The translations under genes were made by a program, and so were the position numbers. Shown here piece by piece: positions 1 through 7,441 of a DNA stretch of 64,000 bases. This stretch comes from Mycoplasmatota bacterium (GTDB lineage: Bacteria > Bacillota_I > Bacilli_A > MAG-NZ). The first letter of the stretch is position 1. Each line of letters opens with the position of its first letter. The stretch lies in assembly GCA_018394315.1 (NCBI GenBank), contig CP074575.1, positions 895,501-959,500 on the forward strand. The letters run 5' to 3'. Under the pieces are notes generated by a model. It was given only the letters and a program-made list of their open reading frames with translations. It did no database searches and was not told the origin of the DNA.

Positions 1-423
1 AATGATTTGCATCTAGCCGCTTTAGTACATGATATTGGAAAAATTATCATTCCAACTGATATCTTAAATAAGACTACTAAGTTAACAGAGGAAGAGTTCT
101 CACTAATTAAAAGTCACTGTAAAGCAGGATTTGATATATTAACAAGAACAACTTCGCTTAATGATATAGCGAATTACGTACTTCATCATCATGAAAGATG
201 GGATGGTAAAGGTTATCCTAATAGGATAAAAGGAAAACAAATACCTATAATTTCACAGATTATTGCAGTTGCAGATGCCTGGAGTGCAATGACGTCGGAT
301 AGACCTTATAGGGGAAAACTTGATAAATGTGTTGCGCTAGAAGAACTTCTCCAAAACAGAGGGACGCAATTTTCTCCAGAAGTTGTGGATGCATACACTA
401 GAGTCCTTAGTATTAAAAGCTAA
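1..423 (+). CDS. HD-GYP domain protein, C-terminal part (cut by window start)
   Basis: The reading frame is open from the first base, so the gene starts upstream of the window. The visible 140 residues are the core of an HD-GYP domain. They hold the HD pair at fragment residues 10-11 (LVHDIGK), the HHHERWDGKGYP stretch with the GYP signature, and the AVADAWSAMTSDRPYR stretch that follows in this family. HD-GYP proteins are usually metal-dependent phosphodiesterases that hydrolyse cyclic di-GMP. Which sensory or receiver domain lies upstream cannot be seen. The gene ends at a TAA and is followed by an intrinsic terminator. The family call is firm; the nucleotide substrate is inferred from the family. 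Confidence 0.93.
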   Translation, partial: NDLHLAALVHDIGKIIIPTDILNKTTKLTEEEFSLIKSHCKAGFDILTRTTSLNDIANYVLHHHERWDGKGYPNRIKGKQIPIISQIIAVADAWSAMTSDRPYRGKLDKCVALEELLQNRGTQFSPEVVDAYTRVLSIKS

Positions 424-449
424 AATTTCAATAAAATTATGATATGTCT

Positions 450-484
450 GAAATACCCTAGAATTGAGGGGTATTTCTTTTTTA
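450..484 (+). terminator. Intrinsic terminator after the HD-GYP gene
   Basis: A perfect 9-bp stem, GAAATACCC (450-458) with GGGTATTTC (469-477), is followed directly by six T residues. It closes the HD-GYP transcription unit. Confidence 0.85.
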
Positions 485-666
485 ATTGGTACATGTATAT
501 TTTACTATTGAAATAGGAGTTTATTTTGTGGAAAAAATCTAATATATGTTTAGTTATTTATATAAATATTTTCTATGTCATTCTAGAAGTCTTAATTTTC
601 TACAAGAAGAAACAAATTTAATTGTTAAAATACAATAAGTTTAGAAATAGAAAGTATGGAGAGATT

Positions 667-1854
667 ATGCTTAGAAGCGAACAAAGGATATCAATTTTAT
701 TAGGAATAATTTTATTTTTTTATTTTTATCCTTTTCTATTTCCTACAGTGGATGAGTCTTTAGCACCTATAAACTTATATATTATTCCGTCATTTTGGTT
801 AGTGTTAACTATTTATGTAAGAAGTCTTAATAAGGTAACCTTTAAGGCCAAAAGAAGATTTATGAGCAATATAATCTTATGGGTTTTTATTACAGCTTTC
901 ATATATTTATTAGTTTTTTTTGCTGCAGGAATTATGGATGGATTTGGAAAGAATCCCTATGATACTAGACCTATTGGAATAATTAAGAATGTATTTATAT
1001 ATGGTTCTGTTTTGATTTTAAAAGAATTTGTAAGACATTATTTAATTAACTCAACTCCTAAAAGGAAGATTATACTTTATGGTACGTTGATCGTATTGGT
1101 ATACAGTGTTATAGATGTTAATATGGTCCATTTCTTGAGTTTGAAAGTTACTGAGGATATTGTCTCTTTTGCCATATCTAAATTTATGGTAGTTATTGCA
1201 CTAAATATATTCTTAACTAATATCGCTTACTTATCTGGATATATCCCCTGTATTATCTTTGTATTCTTGCTCAAATTACCATTATGGACTTTAGAAGTTA
1301 TTCCAAATCTTACATGGCTTTCAACTGCTGTGATTGGGCTGATTATTCCTGTGCTAGGTTTAAGTATAATAAATGATAATTATAAAAAGTTATCTAAAAA
1401 AGTGAAAAAAATTCATTATAAGAAACAAAACTTATACGGATGGGTAATAACAGGATTTATATCGGTATGTATTGTATGGTTTGTAGTAGGAGTATTTCCG
1501 ATTGCCCCAACCGTTATAATTACTGGTAGCATGGAACCAGCTATATATCCGGGAGACGTCAGTATTATTAGAAAAATAAATAAGAGTGATGTTGTTGAAG
1601 GAGACGTTGTTCAGTACTGGACAGGAGACTACTTCATTATCCATAGAGTGATTGATATTTATGAAGAAAATGGAACTACGTATTACGTGACTAAGGGAGA
1701 TAATAACCCAAGTAAAGATAGTAAACCTGTAGAAATAGAACAAATAAAAGGTATACTAATGTACACTATTCCTAAGATAGGAAAACCGGCGTTATTGTTG
1801 AAGTCCAAGTCGGATGAGGATATTAATGAACAGATTATGACTTCAAATGATTGA
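667..1854 (+). CDS. SipW/Sec11-type signal peptidase I with polytopic N-terminal region
   Basis: The C-terminal third is an ER/archaeal-type (S26B) signal peptidase. The catalytic Ser is in TGSMEPAI at about residue 288, and the catalytic His is in IIHRV at about residue 326. A KGDNNPSKD stretch follows, as in SipW. A Ser/His arrangement, not the bacterial Ser/Lys dyad, is what separates SipW from ordinary SPase I. The first 270 or so residues are hydrophobic with several predicted membrane spans, so the protein (395 aa) is about twice the usual SipW length. The start at 667 is chosen because GGAGAG lies just upstream; a TTG at 622 has no ribosome site. The gene overlaps the region upstream of a DUF5305-like gene. 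Two convergent genes downstream (3806-4315 and 3008-3676) encode proteins with SipW-type signal peptides, its likely substrates. Confidence 0.88.
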   Translation: MLRSEQRISILLGIILFFYFYPFLFPTVDESLAPINLYIIPSFWLVLTIYVRSLNKVTFKAKRRFMSNIILWVFITAFIYLLVFFAAGIMDGFGKNPYDTRPIGIIKNVFIYGSVLILKEFVRHYLINSTPKRKIILYGTLIVLVYSVIDVNMVHFLSLKVTEDIVSFAISKFMVVIALNIFLTNIAYLSGYIPCIIFVFLLKLPLWTLEVIPNLTWLSTAVIGLIIPVLGLSIINDNYKKLSKKVKKIHYKKQNLYGWVITGFISVCIVWFVVGVFPIAPTVIITGSMEPAIYPGDVSIIRKINKSDVVEGDVVQYWTGDYFIIHRVIDIYEENGTTYYVTKGDNNPSKDSKPVEIEQIKGILMYTIPKIGKPALLLKSKSDEDINEQIMTSND

Positions 1855-1870
1855 GAGTGAGGAAAATAAA

Positions 1871-2890
1871 ATGATTCAATTAAGTAAGAAAAAGAAGGTT
1901 TCAGTGATAACAGTGTTGAGTTTATTGATTTTATTGTTTGGAATACTCTCCATTTTGAGATACTTTTCTCCAAAAGAGGTGGAAACTGAAGACAGTATTT
2001 ACGATTATAATTTTGAAGGTGCTTTGGATTATTATGTTTATTTAAAACCGAATACCATTTACGATAAACATTACTTAGAAAGTGATAGACTATATATATC
2101 AGAACTGACAGATTTTATAGATGTTAGATTCAATCTAAATTATAGCGCATTAGAAGATGCAGAAATCTCATACAATTACGTTATTTATCCATCCATAGAA
2201 TCAAGTACCGCTCAAAACTCAGATGATGATATTATATGGACAAAGAATTACGACAATGTATCTTCTGCACAGGAAAAATTTGTAGGCAATGAGTTCATCA
2301 TGAGTAATAATTATAAGTTATACTTAGATGATTATATTTCTTTTATTGATGAGGTCTATAAAGAACTAGATATAAATACTAGTAATAATCTTATTATAAA
2401 TTTTAAAGGTAATCTAATTATTGAATATGATGGAAAAATTAGTTCACAGGAGTTTAGCCAAAGGTTAGAAATTCCTTTAAAGCAAAAAATATATAAAATA
2501 ATTAGTGATGAGAATTTTGAAATAAGTGAATCAATTATTGAACTAAATATTGAAACAAGTAGAACAAATATAGTTGCTTTAGTCGTATTTATCTGCTCCA
2601 TAATCATGTTAATTTTATCTATAAAGTTTATTTCTATTAAAGAGCCTAAGACAGATAGAGAAATTACTATTAATAAAATATTCAATGAACATAGTGAAAG
2701 ACTTGTACAATTAGCTACTCTAACCTATGATATACCAAAGTTAATAGTTGTTGATGATTTCAAAGATTTACTTAAAATTGCTGATGAGATAACTCAACCC
2801 ATATTTTACTATATTAAGGATACGAATAATAATAAGATAATAGAATTCTTGGTATTCGATAACGAAAGAAGTTACAGTTTCATACTTTAA
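1871..2890 (+). CDS. DUF5305-like membrane-anchored protein
   Basis: The protein has 339 aa. One membrane span lies near the N-terminus (about residues 10-30), followed by a roughly 200-residue extracytoplasmic domain rich in Tyr, Asp and Asn, a second span near residue 240 and a cytoplasmic tail of about 80 residues. The first extracytoplasmic stretch (ALDYYVYLKPNTIYD) resembles DUF5305 proteins, which in archaea and clostridia sit beside SipW/Sec11-type signal peptidases. I rely on that resemblance and on context, not on an alignment. GTGAGG lies 8 bases before the ATG at 1871; an in-frame ATG at 1847 overlaps the signal peptidase stop but has no ribosome site. A role in presenting or assembling the exported proteins is inference. 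Confidence 0.6.
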   Translation: MIQLSKKKKVSVITVLSLLILLFGILSILRYFSPKEVETEDSIYDYNFEGALDYYVYLKPNTIYDKHYLESDRLYISELTDFIDVRFNLNYSALEDAEISYNYVIYPSIESSTAQNSDDDIIWTKNYDNVSSAQEKFVGNEFIMSNNYKLYLDDYISFIDEVYKELDINTSNNLIINFKGNLIIEYDGKISSQEFSQRLEIPLKQKIYKIISDENFEISESIIELNIETSRTNIVALVVFICSIIMLILSIKFISIKEPKTDREITINKIFNEHSERLVQLATLTYDIPKLIVVDDFKDLLKIADEITQPIFYYIKDTNNNKIIEFLVFDNERSYSFIL

Positions 2891-2933
2891 TTAAGATTGT
2901 AATAGATAATGATTAAAAACGGTTAACTAAGGA

Positions 2934-2984
2934 AAAAGAGCCTAAGGAAATGAAGTTGATTCATTTCTCTTAAGACTCTTTTTT
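2934..2984. terminator. Bidirectional terminator between convergent genes
   Basis: A long imperfect hairpin (AAAGAG-CCTAAGGAAATGA with TCATTTCTCTTAAG-ACTCTTT) has a T-run on the plus side and an A-run at its left edge. It can therefore stop transcription from both the DUF5305-like gene and the convergent exported-protein gene. Confidence 0.75.
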
Positions 2985-3007
2985 AGTCTAAGTGCATTGT
3001 TTATAAA

Positions 3008-3676
3008 TTATGGATTTACATTAGGAGCATTAAATTGCTCATATTCAAGTACTACGTCAAACGAAAAACTCTTTTCTTGTGATGGATTTTCTGATTCGGG
3101 AAGTAAGTGAATCTTCAAAGCAAAATCAACACAATCTCCAACATCTAAAGGAACAGTTTCCAACATTCCTGGAGCATAGAAGTAATTATCATTATCACGA
3201 AGTGTCAATACACCAGGTAAGTTAGGTAATGGGTCATCAAAGAAATTCGGTAAGAAACGTATATAAGCTCCAAGTATCAAAGTGTCTAGTAGTTCATTTA
3301 CTTCAGCATCACTTAGATTGTAACCATCAACAGCAACATTAATCAGTCTAATATTTTTGAGTTTAGCTGGAATGGTACCGTTGTTCATGATGCAAGCGGA
3401 CGCATCTGCATATGCACCGGGATAAAGGTTATCAAAATGTACTTGTAATATCTTAGAATTACCAATGATCTCTGAAGTACCTGTATTATATATACCCCAT
3501 TGTGTATTATCTATGCATGGGTTAGGATTTGCACTATCGCATTCAAATATTACAGATAATTCACCTGTTTCAGCCATACCAGTAACAGTTAACGTATCAG
3601 TCCAGTATGCATAAGAAAATCCAGCAACCATTAATGATAGAACAAGTACTGAAAGTAATGTGTACGTCTTTTTCAT
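3008..3676 (-). CDS. Exported protein with SipW-type signal peptide (TasA/camelysin-like)
   Basis: The 222-aa product begins with a basic, hydrophobic leader (MKKTYTLLSVLVLSLMVAG) followed by FSYAYWTDTLTVTG. This is the typical SipW-cognate signal region in which cleavage precedes YWTD or FTDT-like residues. The mature part is mostly beta-type sequence, has three or four Cys residues and no membrane anchor. TasA, CalY and related proteins of this class form extracellular fibres or surface layers in Bacillota. Here only the leader is clearly of that class, so the fibre role is inferred. AAGGAGGG lies 5 bases upstream of the ATG. It follows a paralogue with which it shares the leader, with a terminator in between. 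Confidence 0.82.
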   Translation of the reverse strand: MKKTYTLLSVLVLSLMVAGFSYAYWTDTLTVTGMAETGELSVIFECDSANPNPCIDNTQWGIYNTGTSEIIGNSKILQVHFDNLYPGAYADASACIMNNGTIPAKLKNIRLINVAVDGYNLSDAEVNELLDTLILGAYIRFLPNFFDDPLPNLPGVLTLRDNDNYFYAPGMLETVPLDVGDCVDFALKIHLLPESENPSQEKSFSFDVVLEYEQFNAPNVNP

Positions 3677-3740
3677 ATTCCCTCCTTATCACTCAGATAG
3701 AATAAGTTATTTTATAACCTATTAAATCTAAATAAGTTTA

Positions 3741-3785
3741 GAAAAATAATCGACTAAACTCAGTTAGTGATTAGTCGATTATATT
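3741..3785 (-). terminator. Terminator between the two exported-protein genes
   Basis: A perfect 11-bp inverted repeat, TAATCGACTAA (3747-3757) and TTAGTCGATTA (3771-3781), is followed on the minus strand by TTTTTC. It would reduce transcription from the upstream paralogue into the downstream one. Confidence 0.75.
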
Positions 3786-3805
3786 CTTTTTCTAGTTAAA
3801 TAATT

Positions 3806-4315
3806 TTATGGATGTTCGTTAAATTGATCGTAATCTAGTACAAATGTTGCTGATACTGATTCATTTTGAGTTAAATTATCAGCAGCTTCATCGACCCATA
3901 TATGAATCATGAATGGAATCATCTCACCTACGTCTAAGGAATGAGGCAATGGCTGAACGTCAATATAAATATAGCTTTGTAAGTTAGGTGCTAATAAATA
4001 ATCAATAGTTTCTGAAATTTGACCACTTACAGCAGGAATAGTTCCTGTGTTTACGATCATTCCCTCATATAAGAAATGTGCTCCTGGATACAAATTGTCT
4101 AAAGTTAGTTCTATCAGATCATTTTGCTCATTAATCATATATGTATTATAAGGTGAATCAACTTCAACATAACCTGGAGGTGCAAATTCTACTCCGAACT
4201 CACCCGTTGTTGCTGTACCAGTTAAAGTTAAAGTATCAGTCCAGTACGCATACGAGAAACCTGCTGTCATTAATGACAGAACCATGATTGACAACAATAC
4301 ATAAATCTTTTTCAT
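3806..4315 (-). CDS. Exported protein with SipW-type signal peptide (second paralogue)
   Basis: This 169-aa product shares the N-terminal 35 or so residues with its downstream neighbour (leader, then FSYAYWTDTLTLTG and a TTGEFGVEF strand). The rest of the sequence has diverged. No transmembrane anchor follows the leader, so it should be released after cleavage by the nearby SipW-type peptidase. Residues after position 40 are rich in Tyr, Pro and acidic groups with no Cys, unlike the paralogue. TAGGAGGA lies about 5 bases before the ATG. A perfect 6-bp inverted repeat sits in the leader. Membership of the TasA/camelysin-type group rests on the signal region and general size; the function is inferred. 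Confidence 0.82.
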   Translation of the reverse strand: MKKIYVLLSIMVLSLMTAGFSYAYWTDTLTLTGTATTGEFGVEFAPPGYVEVDSPYNTYMINEQNDLIELTLDNLYPGAHFLYEGMIVNTGTIPAVSGQISETIDYLLAPNLQSYIYIDVQPLPHSLDVGEMIPFMIHIWVDEAADNLTQNESVSATFVLDYDQFNEHP

Positions 4316-4343
4316 ATTTCCTCCTAAAATTTTATTTATTTTG

Positions 4344-4359
4344 ACTGTGACAACACAGT
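4344..4359. promoter_or_regulatory. Palindrome in the leader of the exported-protein operon
   Basis: ACTGTG-ACAA-CACAGT is a perfect 6-bp inverted repeat about 30 bases upstream of the ATG at 4315. A TATATT hexamer (4370-4375, minus strand) just upstream could be the -10 box. The palindrome could then be an operator near the start site or a short 5' hairpin. It has no T-tail. Confidence 0.35.
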
Positions 4360-5200
4360 AAAAACCAAGAATATAAATCTAATTAGGGTAACTTGATGTT
4401 ATTTTGATTGAGTGTTGCTTAACATCTTTTTTTCATATTTTCATTTTTGTAGCTCTTGAGTTCATTTTTTCATTAAATTGTAATCACATTATATTTGGAC
4501 TTATTTAATTATTTGTCGCTTTAAGTCATTGCAAAAAAAATTATTAATTCAATATTTAATTAGTTGATTTCGTGCGTTCGTACTTTGTATAATCAAGAAT
4601 TATAAAATCTATTTGTGTCAATAGATAGGTAATTCTGGTGCAGTTTTACTTGGAAAGTATCTTATTCGATTATTTAATAAGATAATGTAATTTTTTAAGT
4701 TTTATTTAGGAAAATTAAATTTTATTTCTTAATATCATCCTTAATTAAAATTTACAAAAAAATTAAATTTTCCCAATGATTATATTCTCCTAGAAAATAT
4801 ATGTGTGAATTTCTATGAATATTCATAGTAACTAGAAAGAATAGTATTTGTATGGTAATTTGCTTCATAGTAGTTTTATTTCTTAGATTTCTTGAACATC
4901 TAATAGAGTGTAAGCATTTTGCTCTTATTTCCCGGTTTTATAAGTATATGTACCAAAATAGGTAAATATTAGGAGACACTCTTAGCAAATAATAAATATG
5001 AATAATTACTACGAAGTTATAGTCGATTGAATGTAAAAACTGTCAAATATCTAGATAATAGTGAGTATTTGATTGTTTCTTGTATAAATGTTTTTTCAGT
5101 TTAGAAAGTAATTCGAATAAGAATTCTAAAGATATTGAGTAATAATCGATTACTAAGATTGTAGTGAGTGTGAGCGATTAATCTAAGTGAAAAATGAAAT
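4360..5200. other. Gene-free, very AT-rich stretch
   Basis: I find no coding region with a ribosome site, no tRNA or riboswitch fold, and no repeat array here. There are only scattered promoter-like hexamers. It separates the minus-strand exported-protein operon from the plus-strand glycerol genes, so it should hold divergent promoters. Something recent may have been lost from it. Confidence 0.5.
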
Positions 5201-5204
5201 AGAA

Positions 5205-5233
5205 TTGACTTTTTGATATTTCGCTGTTATCAT
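5205..5233 (+). promoter_or_regulatory. Promoter of the glpP leader
   Basis: TTGACT (5205-5210) and TATCAT (5228-5233) are separated by 17 bases. The start site would lie near 5240, about 25 bases before the leader hairpin. Confidence 0.65.
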
Positions 5234-5264
5234 TTGTATAAGTTAATATGTTTTCAGAGTTTAG

Positions 5265-5306
5265 AGAGATAGTATTTTTTTGAAAACTATCTCTTATTTT
5301 TATTAT
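5265..5306 (+). terminator. Leader terminator, probable GlpP antitermination site
   Basis: A perfect 9-bp stem, AGAGATAGT (5265-5273) with ACTATCTCT (5286-5294), is followed by TTATTTTTATT. It lies between the promoter and glpP. In Bacillus the GlpP protein with glycerol-3-phosphate overrides such leader terminators in glp operons. Here the site precedes glpP itself, which suggests autoregulation (inference). Confidence 0.7.
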
Positions 5307-5388
5307 TAATAGCGCTGGTATGGCGTGAATCATGAGTTTATCATATACATAAATGAGTGTAACTTTAAGTTTAAAGGAGGCGGAAGTT

Positions 5389-5922
5389 GTGAATCAAAGA
5401 ATAATACCCGCGATTACTTCAGTAAAGAAATTTGAAAAGTTTCTTGAGACCGATTATGAATACTGCGTTTTAATGAATTTACATATCTCACTACTAAAAA
5501 CTCTCGTTGAGAAAGCGCATGATAAAGGTAAGAAGTGTTTTTTACATCTTGATTTAATTAATGGGATCTCGAGTGATGAGTATGGTGTTGAGTATGCTGT
5601 TCAGCATATTAAGATAGATGGTATAGTATCTACAAGAAACTCTGTGATAAAAGCAGCTCAAAGGAAAAAAATAGTTTCTATTTACCGGATTTTCTTAATA
5701 GATAGTATGTCGTTAAACCGTAGTTTAGAAAAGCTAGCACAACTAAAGCCAGATTATGTTGAGTTACTTCCTGCGATTGCTTTTGATGTTATGTCTAGAG
5801 TGAAAAAAGAAACTGATATACCGATTATTGGTGGTGGATTAATTGCTTCAAGGGAAGATATAGATAGGTGTATAGCTAGTGGGATGATTGCTGTTACCAC
5901 TAGTAATCGAGTTTTATGGTAA
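5389..5922 (+). CDS. glpP: Glycerol-3-phosphate-responsive antiterminator GlpP
   Basis: The 177-aa product matches the GlpP family along its full length. It starts NQRIIPAITSVKKFEKFL, has a central HLDLINGISSDEYGVEYA stretch, a repeated strand pattern of a small TIM-like fold, and the C-terminal IPIIGGGLIASREDI loop expected to hold the phosphate. GlpP binds glycerol-3-phosphate and nascent leader RNA and prevents early termination in glycerol operons. The GTG start at 5389 is preferred because AAAGGAGG lies 8 bases upstream; an ATG 36 bases earlier has no ribosome site. The gene is preceded by a leader terminator and followed by a second one before the glycerol-3-phosphate dehydrogenase gene, so both are candidate targets. 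Confidence 0.92.
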   Translation: MNQRIIPAITSVKKFEKFLETDYEYCVLMNLHISLLKTLVEKAHDKGKKCFLHLDLINGISSDEYGVEYAVQHIKIDGIVSTRNSVIKAAQRKKIVSIYRIFLIDSMSLNRSLEKLAQLKPDYVELLPAIAFDVMSRVKKETDIPIIGGGLIASREDIDRCIASGMIAVTTSNRVLW

Positions 5923-5948
5923 AAAGTTAATATTTTTTTCAAGAGAGT

Positions 5949-5990
5949 AGAGTGAAAAGACTATTTTGTTAGTTTTTTTGCTCTTTTTAG
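5949..5990 (+). terminator. Second leader-type terminator before the glpA-like operon
   Basis: An imperfect stem pairs AGAG-TG-AAAAGACTA with TTAGTTTTTTTG-CTCT and is followed by TTTTTA. It sits between glpP and the dehydrogenase gene, in the place where a GlpP-controlled attenuator would be expected. It may also simply end the glpP message. Confidence 0.5.
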
Positions 5991-6007
5991 ATTAAAGGGG
6001 TGTTTTT

Positions 6008-7441
6008 ATGTATGATGTAATAATAATTGGGTCAGGAGTAATAGGAGCAACAATTGCTAGGGAATTATCAAAATATAATCTAAAAACTATTATTTTAGAA
6101 AAAGAATTTGATGTAGCTTTAGGAGCGACAATGGCTAATAGCGCTATAGTGCATTCGGGCCATGACCCTATTCCTGGGACACTTAAAGCTAAGTTTAATG
6201 TACTTGGAAACAGGATGTATAAAAAGATGTCAGAAGAATTAGATATTCCTTTTTTAGAGTGTGGAGGAATGGTAGTTGCGGTTGACGGTACTCAGATAGA
6301 AGAACTTAAGCAATTACATGATAGGGCATTAAAAAATGGGTTAAAAGATAATGAAATTAGGATTTTAAATCAAGGGGAAGTAAGGGATATGGAACCTAAT
6401 ATTTCCGATACTGTTAAAAAGGCTTTGTACTTACTTACAACAGCTGTTACTTTTCCATGGGAGGTAGCTATAGCGAATATTGAGAATGCTATGGATAACG
6501 GAGTGGAGTTATCCTTAGAAACAGAAGTTTTAGATATCAATAAGGATAAGAATTTTAAAGTTTCTACTACTAAGGGCGTATTTGAGTCTCGAGTTGTTAT
6601 TAACGCAGCCGGAATTTACGCAGATAAAGTATCAAATTTACTTGTTAAAAGTAATTATGAAATAAAGCCAAGAAGAGGAGAATATTTTGTTCTTGATAGT
6701 GATGTTAACTTAGTGAATAGTGTTATTTACCCTTTACCTACAGAAAAGGGCAAAGGTGTAATCGCGACTCCACAGTACCATGGCAATGTGTTACTAGGAC
6801 CAACTAGCGACTATGTTGATCTTGATGATAAAACTAAAACTAGTGAAGAAGGTATTAGTTATATAAGAGATGAGATATCTAAGACCATTAAGAATGTACC
6901 ATTTAATAAAGTTATTAGGTCTTTTGCGGGAAGTAGAGCTACTAGTACAAGAAATGATTTTATTATCGAAGAAACGGATGTAAAGGGATTTATTAATGTA
7001 GCAGGAATCGATTCTCCGGGATTAACTGCAGCACCTGCAATTAGTAAATATGTTACCGATTTAGTTGGTAAGAGAATTAAATTGACTAAGAAGAATGACT
7101 TTAACCCTGTTAGGAGAGTAACTAGAATTAATAAGTTGGATACTGAGGATTTAAATGAACTTGTTAAAAGAGATGATAGATTTGGCCATATTGTTTGTAG
7201 ATGCGAAAATATAACCGAAGGAGAAGTAATTGAATCAATCCACCGAAAATGTGGGGCAAGGAGCGTTGTTGGTGTGAAGATGAGAGTCCGTCCCGGATCT
7301 GGACGTTGTCAAGGTGGTTTTTGTCAACCCGAGGTGATCAAGATATTAGCTAAAGAATTAAAGATAGACCCAATGGATATAAATTATAATAAAAGTGGAT
7401 CTCAAATCTTGAATGAAAGTACTAAAGGAGAAGCAAAATGA
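6008..7441 (+). CDS. GlpA-like FAD glycerol-3-phosphate dehydrogenase with BFD-type Fe-S domain
   Basis: The 477-aa protein is an FAD-dependent (DAO-fold) oxidoreductase. It begins with the dinucleotide-binding IIGSGVIGATIARELSKY and continues with NSAIVHSGHD and the C-terminal NVAGIDSPGLTAAPAIS loop typical of this family. The last 80 residues hold a BFD-like [2Fe-2S] domain: CRCENI, then SGRCQGGFCQPEV. It oxidises glycerol-3-phosphate to dihydroxyacetone phosphate and passes electrons to its partners. AAAGGGG precedes the ATG. The stop overlaps the next gene by four bases, and the three genes to 9033 form one operon next to glpP. The specific substrate is inferred from glpP and the operon type; related proteins act on 2-hydroxyglutarate. 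Confidence 0.87.
   Translation: MYDVIIIGSGVIGATIARELSKYNLKTIILEKEFDVALGATMANSAIVHSGHDPIPGTLKAKFNVLGNRMYKKMSEELDIPFLECGGMVVAVDGTQIEELKQLHDRALKNGLKDNEIRILNQGEVRDMEPNISDTVKKALYLLTTAVTFPWEVAIANIENAMDNGVELSLETEVLDINKDKNFKVSTTKGVFESRVVINAAGIYADKVSNLLVKSNYEIKPRRGEYFVLDSDVNLVNSVIYPLPTEKGKGVIATPQYHGNVLLGPTSDYVDLDDKTKTSEEGISYIRDEISKTIKNVPFNKVIRSFAGSRATSTRNDFIIEETDVKGFINVAGIDSPGLTAAPAISKYVTDLVGKRIKLTKKNDFNPVRRVTRINKLDTEDLNELVKRDDRFGHIVCRCENITEGEVIESIHRKCGARSVVGVKMRVRPGSGRCQGGFCQPEVIKILAKELKIDPMDINYNKSGSQILNESTKGEAK

Noticed and set aside
1432-1973. Two minus-strand frames opposite the signal peptidase and DUF5305-like genes
   Set aside because: Both are shadows of strongly supported plus-strand genes without ribosome sites.
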